Assembly: GCA_964385695.1 (NCBI GenBank)
Contig: CAYLQA010000050.1
Location: 1-21,732, forward strand
Direction: 5' to 3'
Source of the DNA: CAYLQA01 sp964385695
GTDB lineage: Bacteria > Desulfobacterota > Desulfobulbia > Desulfobulbales > Desulfurivibrionaceae
DNA: 21,732 nucleotides
The notes beneath the pieces were generated by a model. The model made no database searches and was not told where the DNA came from. It was given only the letters and a program-made list of their open reading frames with translations. Shown here in pieces: positions 1 through 7,757 of the stretch; position 1 is the stretch's first letter, and each line of letters begins with the position of its first letter. The translations under genes were made by a program, and so were the position numbers.

Positions 1-228
1 TAGAAGAGATGGTGGCAGATGCGCAAAGCATCACCTGTTGTGTCGGGTCAATGCAAAGTTAACAATGTATAATGAAAGGTTGACCGCCTCGGAGAAAAGA
101 AAATCTGCCAACGGATGGGTTCAACCCCGCAGCGCAGGTTCACAACAAAAAAATCAACAAGTAACAACATAATAGTTTTCATTTTTCACTCTTAATTTTT
201 CATTCCGGTTCACAAGGATATCCGCAGC

Positions 229-1581
229 ATGACAAACGAACTTTCCTGCTTTAAGGCCTATGACGTACGGGGCAAGGTCCCCGGCGAGTTGAATGTGGCC
301 CTGGCCCATAATATCGGCCAGGCCTATGCCACCCACCTGAAACCCAAGCGAATTGCCATTGGCCACGATATCCGCCTCTCCAGCCCGGAGTTGAGCGAGG
401 CCCTGGCCAAGGGCTTCATGGCCCAAGGCGTGGATGTGGTGGATCTGGGGCTCTGCGGCACGGAAGAGATTTATTTTGCGGCCTTTGACCTTGATGTGGA
501 TGGCGGGGTCATTGTCACGGCCAGCCACAATCCATCCGACTATAACGGGATGAAGTTTGTCCGCCAGGGCGCCCGGCCCATCTCCGGTGATACCGGCTTA
601 CGGGATATTGAGCGCCTTGCGGCAGCCGGAGACTTCGCGTCCGGCAGAAGCACGGCTACTCTGACGAAAATCGACAATAAACCCGCCTACATCGAGCACC
701 TGCTCGGCTATGTGAACAAGGACATGCTCAAGCCCCTTAAGATCGTGGTCAATGCGGGCAACGGCTGTGCCGGGCCTGTGATCGATCTTTTGGAAAAGCA
801 TCTGCCCTTTACCCTTATCAGGCTGCAGTGGAGTCCGGACGGCAGCTTTCCCAATGGGGTGCCGAATCCGCTTTTACCTGAAAACCGCGAGATTACGGCA
901 CAGGCGGTACGGGAACACAATGCGGATCTGGGCATTGCCTGGGATGGCGATTTTGACCGCTGCTTCTTGTTTGATGAGTCCGGCAGCTTCATCGAGGGCT
1001 ACTACATGGTCGGCCTTCTGGCCCAGGCCATACTGGCTCAGCACCCCGGCGCCAAGATTATTCATGATCCGCGCCTGACCTGGAACACCGAAGAGATCGT
1101 CAGCCAGGCCGGGGGAATTCCGGTCATGAGCAAGACCGGGCATGCCTTTATCAAGGAGCGGATGCGCTCGGAAAATGCCGTATACGGCGGCGAGATGAGC
1201 GCCCACCATTATTTTAAGGATTTTGCCTATTGCGACTCCGGCATGATCCCGTGGCTGCTGGCCGCGAACATTCTCTCTGCCACGGATACCCCCCTTTCAA
1301 AACTCGTTGTCGCCATGCAGGAGGCCTATCCGGTAAGCGGCGAAATAAACAGCCGGGTGACAGATCCTGATGCTGCCATCAAACGGGTCGAGGAATATGT
1401 GGCTGAGGTCCCGGGTGCGCGCGACTACACTGACGGGTTCAGTTTTGGGGCAGAGGATTTCCGCTTCAACATCCGTAAGTCAAACACCGAACCGGTCCTG
1501 CGCCTGAATGTGGAAAGCCGTGGGGACCAAGGGCTCATGGAACAAAAAACCACAGAGCTGCTTGAGCTGATCCGTGGCTGA
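229..1581 (+). CDS. manB: Phosphomannomutase/phosphoglucomutase (alpha-D-phosphohexomutase family)
   Basis: This enzyme interconverts hexose 1- and 6-phosphates (mannose and probably glucose) in the cytoplasm, feeding nucleotide-sugar and surface polysaccharide synthesis. All four family loops are visible in the 450-residue protein. The phosphoserine loop TASHNPSDYNG has the catalytic serine at residue 99. The metal loop DGDFDR is at 239-244, the sugar-specificity loop GEMSAHHYF at 321-329, and the phosphate-binding segment RKSNTEPVLRLN at 416-427. The length is normal for the AlgC/ManB type. The start is supported by an AAGGA ribosome site at 214-218, ten bases before the ATG. It stands alone: the next gene has its own promoter-like sequence 187 bases on. 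The family is clear; the sugar preference (PMM versus PGM) cannot be decided from sequence alone, and the symbol is therefore tentative. Confidence 0.95.
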   Translation: MTNELSCFKAYDVRGKVPGELNVALAHNIGQAYATHLKPKRIAIGHDIRLSSPELSEALAKGFMAQGVDVVDLGLCGTEEIYFAAFDLDVDGGVIVTASHNPSDYNGMKFVRQGARPISGDTGLRDIERLAAAGDFASGRSTATLTKIDNKPAYIEHLLGYVNKDMLKPLKIVVNAGNGCAGPVIDLLEKHLPFTLIRLQWSPDGSFPNGVPNPLLPENREITAQAVREHNADLGIAWDGDFDRCFLFDESGSFIEGYYMVGLLAQAILAQHPGAKIIHDPRLTWNTEEIVSQAGGIPVMSKTGHAFIKERMRSENAVYGGEMSAHHYFKDFAYCDSGMIPWLLAANILSATDTPLSKLVVAMQEAYPVSGEINSRVTDPDAAIKRVEEYVAEVPGARDYTDGFSFGAEDFRFNIRKSNTEPVLRLNVESRGDQGLMEQKTTELLELIRG

Positions 1582-1650
1582 TTTTTGTACCGGCCAGCCA
1601 ATTGCCTACTACTTGGTACCCCTTATTTCCCTCTTCTTTCTACATCCGGT

Positions 1651-1680
1651 TTGACAAGGCCTATCCAACCAATATATCTT
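1651..1680 (+). promoter_or_regulatory. Putative sigma70-type promoter of the first 595-residue gene
   Basis: A perfect -35 hexamer TTGACA (1651-1656) is followed after 18 bases by TATCTT (1675-1680); TATATC at 1673-1678 is an alternative -10 with a 16-base spacer. It lies 88 bases before the ATG at 1769, in the gap after the phosphohexomutase gene. This is pattern recognition only. Confidence 0.45.
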
Positions 1681-1768
1681 TTATTTTATGGCGATTAAAC
1701 GTCTGTCCGGCAGGCATTGATACTCTACGCCGTCTAAAATTCCAGTACTATCAAAACAAGGGGGAAGC

Positions 1769-3556
1769 ATGTCGCAGGAGAGCTTGTGTGTTCTGAACAT
1801 GGCCTTTGACCAGAGTAAATTTCTGGACCAGGCATCCGAGTTCGCCAAGGAAGTCATGCCGCAAGGGGTAGTCACCCAAAAGATGTTGGCTGCCATGCGG
1901 GACCACGGCTTTGAGCTGAACGATGAACTGAGAAATTCCCTTCTTGAAAAACCTAAAGCCTCGGACAATTACCATTTCATTCCCCAGGACTATACCGAGC
2001 TTGCGACCATTCCTGCTTGGCAAGGGCTTGAGGCCAGGCAGAAAAAAAAGATCATCCACTTTCTATGGGACCCGAGCCACCTCCACCAACTCTCCCTGCA
2101 TGACATTTACCAGCAACCGGATCTGGCTGAAAAATTATACGACCAGGTACGAAAACTCATCGACCAGGGGCTGATCCGCATTAAAGATGGCGACAAAAAG
2201 ATAACACCACCCCTTTTAGCGGATGCAGGTACGGTGGATCAGCAGTATGAATTTCTTGCGGTTATGGATGCCATTGACATGGCCTATTGCAAAAATCGCC
2301 GCAAGGTGTTGCAGTGGATGTTTTTTGAGGAAATCTCCGCCTATTTCCACTCACCCGATCTTTTGCTGGCCCTTGCCCGGGATGTGAGCACCAGGGAATT
2401 TGAGATCTATTATGCCGAGCGTCATCCCGGCGGAAAAAAGCGTTTTGCCAAGGAATGCTGCATTAAGAGCATCCATCGGCTCATACTGAAAAAGATTCTC
2501 CCGCCAAGCAGCAAGCTTTCGCGCTTTCTTTCGGACCACAAGCAGGGTATCAGCCATGACCGCCTTTGTGCGAAATATGGCACCCAAACTACGGAAAAAG
2601 CCTGGAACCTCTACAGCATGCTTTCGGTTATATCATTTGCCAAGCTGCGCAAAATCCTGCCCGTTGAGGATGCGCGCAAACAACTTGCCTTGATCAAGGC
2701 CCTTTATACGGATGCCCAGAGCAAACAGCCGCCGGAAAAACTGGTTGAGATCGCTGGGCCGGATCTCACAAAACAACTGGCGCCGGGCCAATTGACCCTG
2801 CTGGTGCAGCTTTTTCGTGAAGAGGAAATTTTGTCGCAGGCCAGGCAGGATGGCGTGAAAAAAACTCATCCTTCTTTTGTGCAAAAAGTTCTGGCACTGC
2901 TCAATCTTTCCGGGAGCAAAAAAGCAGACCTGTCAAGCGCCTCAGCCTCACATCTTGAGTCGTTGGTCGGCCTGCTCGGCCTTGAAACGATAAACACGCT
3001 TTCTCCCGGCAAGCTGCAACACATCCTCGCCATACGTGATCAAAACTTCAAAACTGCCCTGGCGAACGGCTTTACCGCATACCTTCCCAAGCTGAAAATG
3101 GAGGCCATTCTTCCCTTGGCCAAGCTTTTTCAGACCCCGCACTGGGAGATTGTCAAGTCTTTGCGCTTTGTTAACTTTATGGATGTAGAAATTCTTGAAA
3201 ACATCGCCAAACTGTCTGAAAAAGGACTTTTGGACAGTAACTTTGCCAAATTTCTTGCCACGGTTTTCAAACAAAAGATTAAAGGTCTGCGCCTCTACCA
3301 TCTCATTGAGGTGGATATGAACCGGGATATCATCCTCTTCTTTAAAGAGAAATTTTTAGCCTTAAAAGAAGGAATGGTCCGGATTGCCAAAAACAACGTC
3401 CATCTCCTCAAACAGTACGAACCTTTGGCGCAACTGTTTTTCAAAAAAACCAGCGAACAACTGCAAAGCTTTTTTGAAGACAGTTATCGCCTGGGTAAAT
3501 TCATCAGCGAGTTGAATACCGGCAGCCGTCGGAAGATTGTTGTGGAGCCGCAGTAG
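1769..3556 (+). CDS. Unrecognised 595-residue helical protein, first of a tandem paralogous pair
   Basis: I do not recognise this family. The protein has no signal peptide or membrane segment, is rich in Leu, Lys and Glu, and reads as a mostly alpha-helical cytoplasmic protein. It aligns over its whole length with the next gene (3676-5460). Shared blocks are LCVLN near residue 6, SKFLDQA at 16-22, PQGVVTQKML at 31-40, EIYYAE at 212-217, FAKECC at 226-231, LSPGKLQHILAI in the middle third, and FFEDSYRLGKFI from 568. The N-terminal 140 residues align without gaps. The FAKECC double cysteine is kept in both copies, so it may be functional. An AGGGGGAAG ribosome site precedes the ATG. No catalytic motif is evident. 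A scaffold, regulatory or helical-repeat role would be a guess. Confidence 0.85.
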   Translation: MSQESLCVLNMAFDQSKFLDQASEFAKEVMPQGVVTQKMLAAMRDHGFELNDELRNSLLEKPKASDNYHFIPQDYTELATIPAWQGLEARQKKKIIHFLWDPSHLHQLSLHDIYQQPDLAEKLYDQVRKLIDQGLIRIKDGDKKITPPLLADAGTVDQQYEFLAVMDAIDMAYCKNRRKVLQWMFFEEISAYFHSPDLLLALARDVSTREFEIYYAERHPGGKKRFAKECCIKSIHRLILKKILPPSSKLSRFLSDHKQGISHDRLCAKYGTQTTEKAWNLYSMLSVISFAKLRKILPVEDARKQLALIKALYTDAQSKQPPEKLVEIAGPDLTKQLAPGQLTLLVQLFREEEILSQARQDGVKKTHPSFVQKVLALLNLSGSKKADLSSASASHLESLVGLLGLETINTLSPGKLQHILAIRDQNFKTALANGFTAYLPKLKMEAILPLAKLFQTPHWEIVKSLRFVNFMDVEILENIAKLSEKGLLDSNFAKFLATVFKQKIKGLRLYHLIEVDMNRDIILFFKEKFLALKEGMVRIAKNNVHLLKQYEPLAQLFFKKTSEQLQSFFEDSYRLGKFISELNTGSRRKIVVEPQ

Positions 3557-3603
3557 GTGTGGCAAATTGCCGCAATCCCTTGCCATCCGCCCCCCCCGCC
3601 GGA

Positions 3604-3633
3604 TTGACAAACCTCAAATTCATCCCCTATACT
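3604..3633 (+). promoter_or_regulatory. Strong putative sigma70-type promoter of the second 595-residue gene
   Basis: TTGACA (3604-3609), an 18-base spacer and TATACT (3628-3633) give a near-consensus promoter in the 119-base gap between the two paralogous genes. The second copy can therefore be transcribed separately from the first. The spacing is the same as for the promoter proposed at 1651-1680. Confidence 0.55.
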
Positions 3634-3640
3634 GATAGGG
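3625..3640. promoter_or_regulatory. Short palindrome over the -10 element (possible operator)
   Basis: CCCTAT and ATAGGG form a perfect 6-base inverted repeat separated by ACTG. The palindrome covers the -10 hexamer and the likely transcription start of the gene at 3676. A repressor dimer bound here would block the promoter. The arms are short, so chance is possible. Confidence 0.3.
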
Positions 3641-3675
3641 AGGTAATATTGCCTTAGGTCCTTGAGGGGGATGTT

Positions 3676-5460
3676 GTGGCACTTGAAAAGCTGTGTATCC
3701 TGAATACTGACCAGGATCCGAGTAAGTTCCTGGATCAAGCATGTGAGTTTGTCAAAAGGGTCACCCCGAATGGGGTGGTCACTGACGCCATGCTACATAA
3801 TTTACACAAGCACGATGTTGAACTGAGCCAAGGCCAAATCAACTCCCTGCTCCGGAAAGAGGACATTTACGGTAATTACCGCTTCATCCCCAAAACCAAA
3901 GAAAAACTCTACCAGCTTGCCAGCTGGAAAATTCTAGACAACTCGACGAAGAACGTCATCCTGCAAACCCTGTGGCAACCAAGCCATTTTCAGGAAATTC
4001 CGCTGGCGGAAATTTTCCAACAACCAGAATTATGTGAAGAAATATACGCCCAGGTCAACCGCCTGCTCAAGGAACGCACCATCCGCATAAAATCCGGGCC
4101 CAAACTTTTGAAAGCCATCCCCAGGGCCAATACGCCTGAAGGCAAAAAAGAGCATCTTGCCTTTCTTGCTGCAGTGGAAGCGATGGACACCGCTTACCTG
4201 CATCACCGCCAAGCGGCATTACAGTTTGAATTTTTTGAAGCGGTCACAAATCTTTTTGGCTCGACCAAGCTCATGCTCAGTATTGCCAAGGATATTTCTC
4301 TCAGGGACCTTGAAATTTATCATGCAGAGCCTAACCCTGACACAAAAAAAGAGTTTGCCAAGGAATGCTGCCGCCGGAGCGGCTGCCGCACCCTCATCCG
4401 GCAGACCGTAAAAGCCGATAAGCGTGTAGAGTTATTTTTAAATGATCACCGTCGACGTATTGATGAAAAAATACTCTGTGACAGACACGGAAAGCGCCAA
4501 GTCCTTGAGGCCTGGAATATTTACTGCATGGTGGAAAATCTTTCCTTTGAACAAACCATGGTCTTTGTGGACATGGAGAGTGCAAAAAACAAGCTCACGG
4601 CTATCCAGACCTTTTTCCAAAAATCTTTTACAGAAAGCATTCCCGATAAGCTGCAGCGCACATTGGGCGAAAGTTTGGTCGAAAAGCTCCACCCGGGAAG
4701 CCTGTGCGTCATTGTCGAAGCCTTAGCAGAAGAAGATATCAAGATAGACAAGCTGGAGCAAGAGGACCACAAACCGCCGCAAGGCTCCCTGCTGAAAACC
4801 TTTGCCTGGAAATTGCAATACCTGACGGAAAGCTCGGATCAGCCCGCAAAACATCCGTCTTTTATCCTGGGGCTGTTGCGCGCTTTGGATGATAACATCC
4901 TGACCCAACTCACCCCCAGCAAGCTGCAGTTCATCATGGCGATCGACTCCAGTGATTTTCTTGCCAAGATCAACAAAGGGTTTGCCCAATTTCTGCCCCA
5001 CATCAAAAACGAAAAAGTCATCCCTTTAGCCAGTATCTTTGGCACGCCATTATGGGATATCGTCAAGGCCTTCCGCTTTGTCAATCATATCGACAACAGT
5101 ATTTTAGAGAGGATGGACTACCTGAGCAAAAACAATTTGCTGGATACGGCCTTTGCCCGGTTCCTTGCTGATTGCTTCAAAAAAAAGGTGGAGCAGCTCA
5201 GGCTGTACCATATTGAAGAGGTGGAAAAGAATAAGGATGTGATTCTCTTTTTCAAAGAGCGCTTTCTCGCCTTGAAAAAGGGGGTTGTTAAAATCGTGAC
5301 CCAACACATCGCCCTGGTCAAAAAGCATACGGAACTGGTTCCGCTCTTCTTTCTCAAGAGCGCGGAGCAACTGGCCCTTTTCTTTGAAGATTCCTATAGA
5401 CTTGGGAAGTTTATCGGAGAGATGGAAAAGGTCACCAAGCGCAAGATTATTCTCGAGTAA
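3676..5460 (+). CDS. Unrecognised 594-residue helical protein, second of a tandem paralogous pair
   Basis: This is a full-length paralogue of the preceding gene, differing by one residue in length. It starts with GTG, supported by a GAGGGGG ribosome site at 3664-3670 five bases upstream. An ATG at 3671 is in another frame. Conserved landmarks are LCILN near residue 6, SKFLDQA at 16-22, PNGVVT from 31, EIYHAE and FAKECC (227-232), LTPSKLQFIMAI, and the C-terminal FFEDSYRLGKFI. It has no signal peptide, membrane helix or recognised enzyme motif. The C-terminal third, with the repeated pattern of long helices (IILFFKEKFLALK in copy one, VILFFKERFLALK here), is the best-conserved part. It ends 39 bases before the convergent HD-GYP gene. 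The function is unknown. Confidence 0.85.
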   Translation: MALEKLCILNTDQDPSKFLDQACEFVKRVTPNGVVTDAMLHNLHKHDVELSQGQINSLLRKEDIYGNYRFIPKTKEKLYQLASWKILDNSTKNVILQTLWQPSHFQEIPLAEIFQQPELCEEIYAQVNRLLKERTIRIKSGPKLLKAIPRANTPEGKKEHLAFLAAVEAMDTAYLHHRQAALQFEFFEAVTNLFGSTKLMLSIAKDISLRDLEIYHAEPNPDTKKEFAKECCRRSGCRTLIRQTVKADKRVELFLNDHRRRIDEKILCDRHGKRQVLEAWNIYCMVENLSFEQTMVFVDMESAKNKLTAIQTFFQKSFTESIPDKLQRTLGESLVEKLHPGSLCVIVEALAEEDIKIDKLEQEDHKPPQGSLLKTFAWKLQYLTESSDQPAKHPSFILGLLRALDDNILTQLTPSKLQFIMAIDSSDFLAKINKGFAQFLPHIKNEKVIPLASIFGTPLWDIVKAFRFVNHIDNSILERMDYLSKNNLLDTAFARFLADCFKKKVEQLRLYHIEEVEKNKDVILFFKERFLALKKGVVKIVTQHIALVKKHTELVPLFFLKSAEQLALFFEDSYRLGKFIGEMEKVTKRKIILE

Positions 5461-5499
5461 AATCAGGCAATTCGGCGCAAAAAATTATCTACAGACTGG

Positions 5500-6735
5500 T
5501 TATTGCTGGGATTCGAATATCTTGGTGAGAGCAGGCAGGTTTTCTATAAAGAGATCCACCAACAGCGGGTCAAACTGCAGGCCTCGTTGTCTTTTTATTT
5601 CCGCAACCGCCTCATCCATACTCCACGCTCGCTTATAGGGCCTTTCGGACATCAGGGCATCAAAGACATCGCAGAGGGCGACAATACGACCGGCCAAGGG
5701 AATCTCATCCTTGCTCAGGCCGTTGGGATAACCTTGGCCATCCCAACGCTCGTGATGGGTCAGGGCAATATTTTGGGCCACCTTCAAAAGGTCTGAACTC
5801 CGGCTGTCCAGCAGATCCGCCCCAAGCTCGCAGTGCTCTTTCATGGCCTCATACTCCTGGCTGCTGAGCCGGCCCGGTTTGTGCAAAATGGTGTCGGCAA
5901 TGCCGAGCTTGCCCACATCATGCATGGAAGAGGCATAAAAGAGGATGTTATTGGCCTTTTGGCTTAAGCCCACGGCCTTACCAATAACCACACAGTAATG
6001 ACTCATACGGGTGATATGGTCCCCGGTCTTTTGATCGCGGCATTCCGCGGCCCGGGCCAGCTTCAAAACCACATCAAGCTGGGCCTTTTGCAGTTTCTGG
6101 GTACGTTCGCCCACCAGCTCTTCCAGGTGATCCCGGTGGCGGGCAAGGGCCTCCCGCACCACCTTGAGCTCCTCTTCCACCTTCATCTCTTTGCTTACGT
6201 CAAACAAGAGCCCGGCCGAAACAAAGATATTATCCTGGCCATAATACTCGATCCGGGCCTGATCCTTGAGCCACACCTCTTTGTCGTCGATACCGAGCTT
6301 ATAGATTGCCTCGATGGCCCCGGTGCTGCGGACATCATCGCGCAGAGAAGAACGCATCTTGCCCAATTCTTCGCTGCTCGTGACCTCTTTGACCACATCG
6401 CCGTCATACTCCTGCAGCCGCTTATAGACGCAGTGGTCAACGATCTTTTCGCGAAAACTCCGGGCCTCGTCGCCTGGGATGCAATCAAGAAGATCGGTAA
6501 GACGGGAGCCGGCATACTCATACCAGATCTCATTTTTTTCTTCGCCGTGCCAGGCGGATATATAGGGGATGGCAAAACTGCCGATGCGTTCTAAGGAGTG
6601 AAAAAGGGAAATAGACTCGGTGATGCTTTGCTTCAACCGTGGGCTGAAGGCATCATCGTGGAGAAGGCGTCCGATATAGCCGGTTATAGCAGCTTCCCCC
6701 TCTGCACGGCTAACCTGTGAACCTCTTTGCGGCAT
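5500..6735 (-). CDS. PAS-like sensor with C-terminal HD-GYP c-di-GMP phosphodiesterase domain
   Basis: This is a probable cyclic-di-GMP phosphodiesterase of 411 residues. The C-terminal half (about 225-400) is a complete HD-GYP domain, with the catalytic HD pair at H272-D273 in SSMHDVGKLGIAD and the segment HHERWDGQGYP at 327-337 carrying the GYP triad. It ends with the RGLQFDP element at 384-390. The preceding region (about 135-190) reads like the last strands of a PAS/PAC sensor domain, followed by a coiled coil (about 185-225). The first 130 residues are unassigned. No membrane helix or receiver domain is seen, so it is probably a cytoplasmic sensor. Together with the diguanylate cyclase at 12409 it provides both directions of c-di-GMP turnover in this window. 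Confidence 0.92.
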   Translation of the reverse strand: MPQRGSQVSRAEGEAAITGYIGRLLHDDAFSPRLKQSITESISLFHSLERIGSFAIPYISAWHGEEKNEIWYEYAGSRLTDLLDCIPGDEARSFREKIVDHCVYKRLQEYDGDVVKEVTSSEELGKMRSSLRDDVRSTGAIEAIYKLGIDDKEVWLKDQARIEYYGQDNIFVSAGLLFDVSKEMKVEEELKVVREALARHRDHLEELVGERTQKLQKAQLDVVLKLARAAECRDQKTGDHITRMSHYCVVIGKAVGLSQKANNILFYASSMHDVGKLGIADTILHKPGRLSSQEYEAMKEHCELGADLLDSRSSDLLKVAQNIALTHHERWDGQGYPNGLSKDEIPLAGRIVALCDVFDALMSERPYKRAWSMDEAVAEIKRQRGLQFDPLLVDLFIENLPALTKIFESQQ

Positions 6736-6902
6736 AACTCACAACGAAAAAAGTGTTGTTATTGCAATACGATATAGATCCTAGTACATACTTCTACCCA
6801 TTCTCTTTTTCAAATGCAAGGCCTTTTCCGTTTCTCTTTGGAGTTGTTTTAGGCCCCGGCATTTTTATAAGGCGCCAGCCCTTCAGGGGTCAGCCGAACG
6901 GG

Positions 6903-7091
6903 TTAATGGGTGTGGGTAAAAAGCGCCAACAAGGCATGGATGCTTGCAAAAACAAGCAGGCCTATACCGGCTTTTTTATGCATGGCCGGAGAAAATTTGA
7001 TGTACTTGAGCCCGCTCGCCAGCTGAAAGAGGATCAACATGTAGTTTATGAAACCCAAAATTAATACAAGAGACACCCCGGCAATTTTCAT
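6903..7091 (-). CDS. 62-residue two-helix membrane protein with a His-x13-His pair (possible mini cytochrome b)
   Basis: This small integral membrane protein has two predicted helices, at about residues 5-27 and 40-58. The second helix carries H38 and H52, exactly 14 residues apart. In b-type cytochromes such as the bc1 cytochrome b, two histidines on one helix with this spacing ligate two hemes on opposite sides of the membrane. Heme binding here is inference and would need dimerisation or a partner to supply the other ligands. The C-terminus ends HTH. The start has a strong AAGGGGGAG ribosome site. The gene begins nine bases after the exported SOR-like gene on the same strand, so the two are very likely co-transcribed. 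Confidence 0.75.
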   Translation of the reverse strand: MKIAGVSLVLILGFINYMLILFQLASGLKYIKFSPAMHKKAGIGLLVFASIHALLALFTHTH

Positions 7092-7100
7092 ATCTCCCCC

Positions 7101-7472
7101 TTACTTGGTCATTTTTATCTGTGCTTTCACCAGCCCGGCACTGCCATGAACGTTGCATGAGGCGGCAGCCTCAAGCGTGAGGTTCTCTTTTACCTCTATG
7201 GTGTGTTCGATGGTAAACAGTGCAGCCGAAGGCCGCTTGATAAGGTCATACTTCCAGTGGACCAGCTTGATGTTATTGATCTTCAGATACGCTTTTTCGG
7301 TAAAGTGGAGAAAGTTGTTGGCACTGTGGGAGACATGGATCTTGATAACCACCTGTTCCCCATAGCGGGCCGTTTCAGGTGCCTCAATGACCACCTTTGC
7401 CTTATCCGCCCAGGCGGGTTGCACCCAGAAAAAAGAAACCACCAAAAAGAAAACAAGAACCTGTCTTATCAT
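7101..7472 (-). CDS. Exported superoxide-reductase-like (desulfoferrodoxin family) protein
   Basis: This is a 123-residue protein with a signal peptide (residues 1-22, ending QPAWA) and one domain resembling the Fe(His)4Cys domain of desulfoferrodoxin/superoxide reductase. The hallmark C-terminal loop SCNVHGSAG has C106 and H109 with the canonical C-x2-H spacing. Candidate upstream ligands are H49 and H56, in HSANNFLHF, plus H46. I see no clear counterpart of the first equatorial histidine about 20 residues before H49, so genuine superoxide reductase activity is uncertain. No N-terminal desulforedoxin domain is present. I chose the ATG at 7472, not the GTG five codons earlier, because GGGAGG sits five bases before it. 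It probably acts in the periplasm with the small membrane protein encoded immediately downstream. Confidence 0.8.
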   Translation of the reverse strand: MIRQVLVFFLVVSFFWVQPAWADKAKVVIEAPETARYGEQVVIKIHVSHSANNFLHFTEKAYLKINNIKLVHWKYDLIKRPSAALFTIEHTIEVKENLTLEAAASCNVHGSAGLVKAQIKMTK

Positions 7473-7589
7473 TGCCGCCTCCCTCACGAAGTTTCATCAT
7501 ATAGCTTGGTCCCATTTCCAAGGCTTGTCAAACTTCTTGCAGAAGAATTTATCGTGGTGCAGCCATAGCAACGAAGGGGGCTAAAAAAA

Positions 7590-7617
7590 CCCAACACCAT
7601 TTATACACGGTGTTGGG
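7590..7617 (-). terminator. Rho-independent terminator downstream of icd
   Basis: CCCAACACC (7590-7598) and GGTGTTGGG (7609-7617) form a 9-base-pair stem with a 10-base loop. On the minus strand the stem is followed directly by a run of seven T. It is the second hairpin after the isocitrate dehydrogenase stop. Confidence 0.8.
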
Positions 7618-7649
7618 CGAAAACTTTCCGGTACCCAGCTCGGCAAAAG

Positions 7650-7757
7650 CTCTAAAGGATACAGGTGCCGAAAATGCAAGAAAGAACCCGACCCGCAATA
7701 CATCAGTATGCGGGTCGGGTGATGCCGCAGCAGTTTCGGTGCATGTATCCTTTAGAG
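7650..7757. repeat. Nested palindrome covering the icd stop codon
   Basis: A 24-base outer inverted repeat (7650-7673 against 7734-7757) has three mismatches. It encloses a perfect 12-base inner repeat (7686-7697 against 7709-7720). The right outer arm contains the last codons and stop of isocitrate dehydrogenase. The whole 108 bases could fold as one long hairpin in the icd mRNA 3' end. It could be an RNA-stabilising or terminator structure, or a relic of a small palindromic element. Confidence 0.65.
7686..7720 (-). terminator. GC-rich hairpin, probable first terminator of icd
   Basis: ACCCGACCCGCA and TGCGGGTCGGGT form a perfect 12-base-pair stem with an 11-base loop. On the minus strand the stem is followed by a T-rich stretch (TTCTTTCTTGC). 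It lies 32 bases after the icd stop and is the inner part of the nested palindrome. Confidence 0.6.

Noticed and set aside
68..73. TATAAT upstream of the phosphohexomutase gene as a promoter
   Set aside because: No acceptable -35 element lies 15-19 bases before it, and it is 150 bases from the start codon; too weak to list.
5998..6594. 198-codon plus-strand ORF opposite the HD-GYP gene
   Set aside because: It lies wholly antisense to a gene with intact HD and GYP motifs and has no recognisable protein features.
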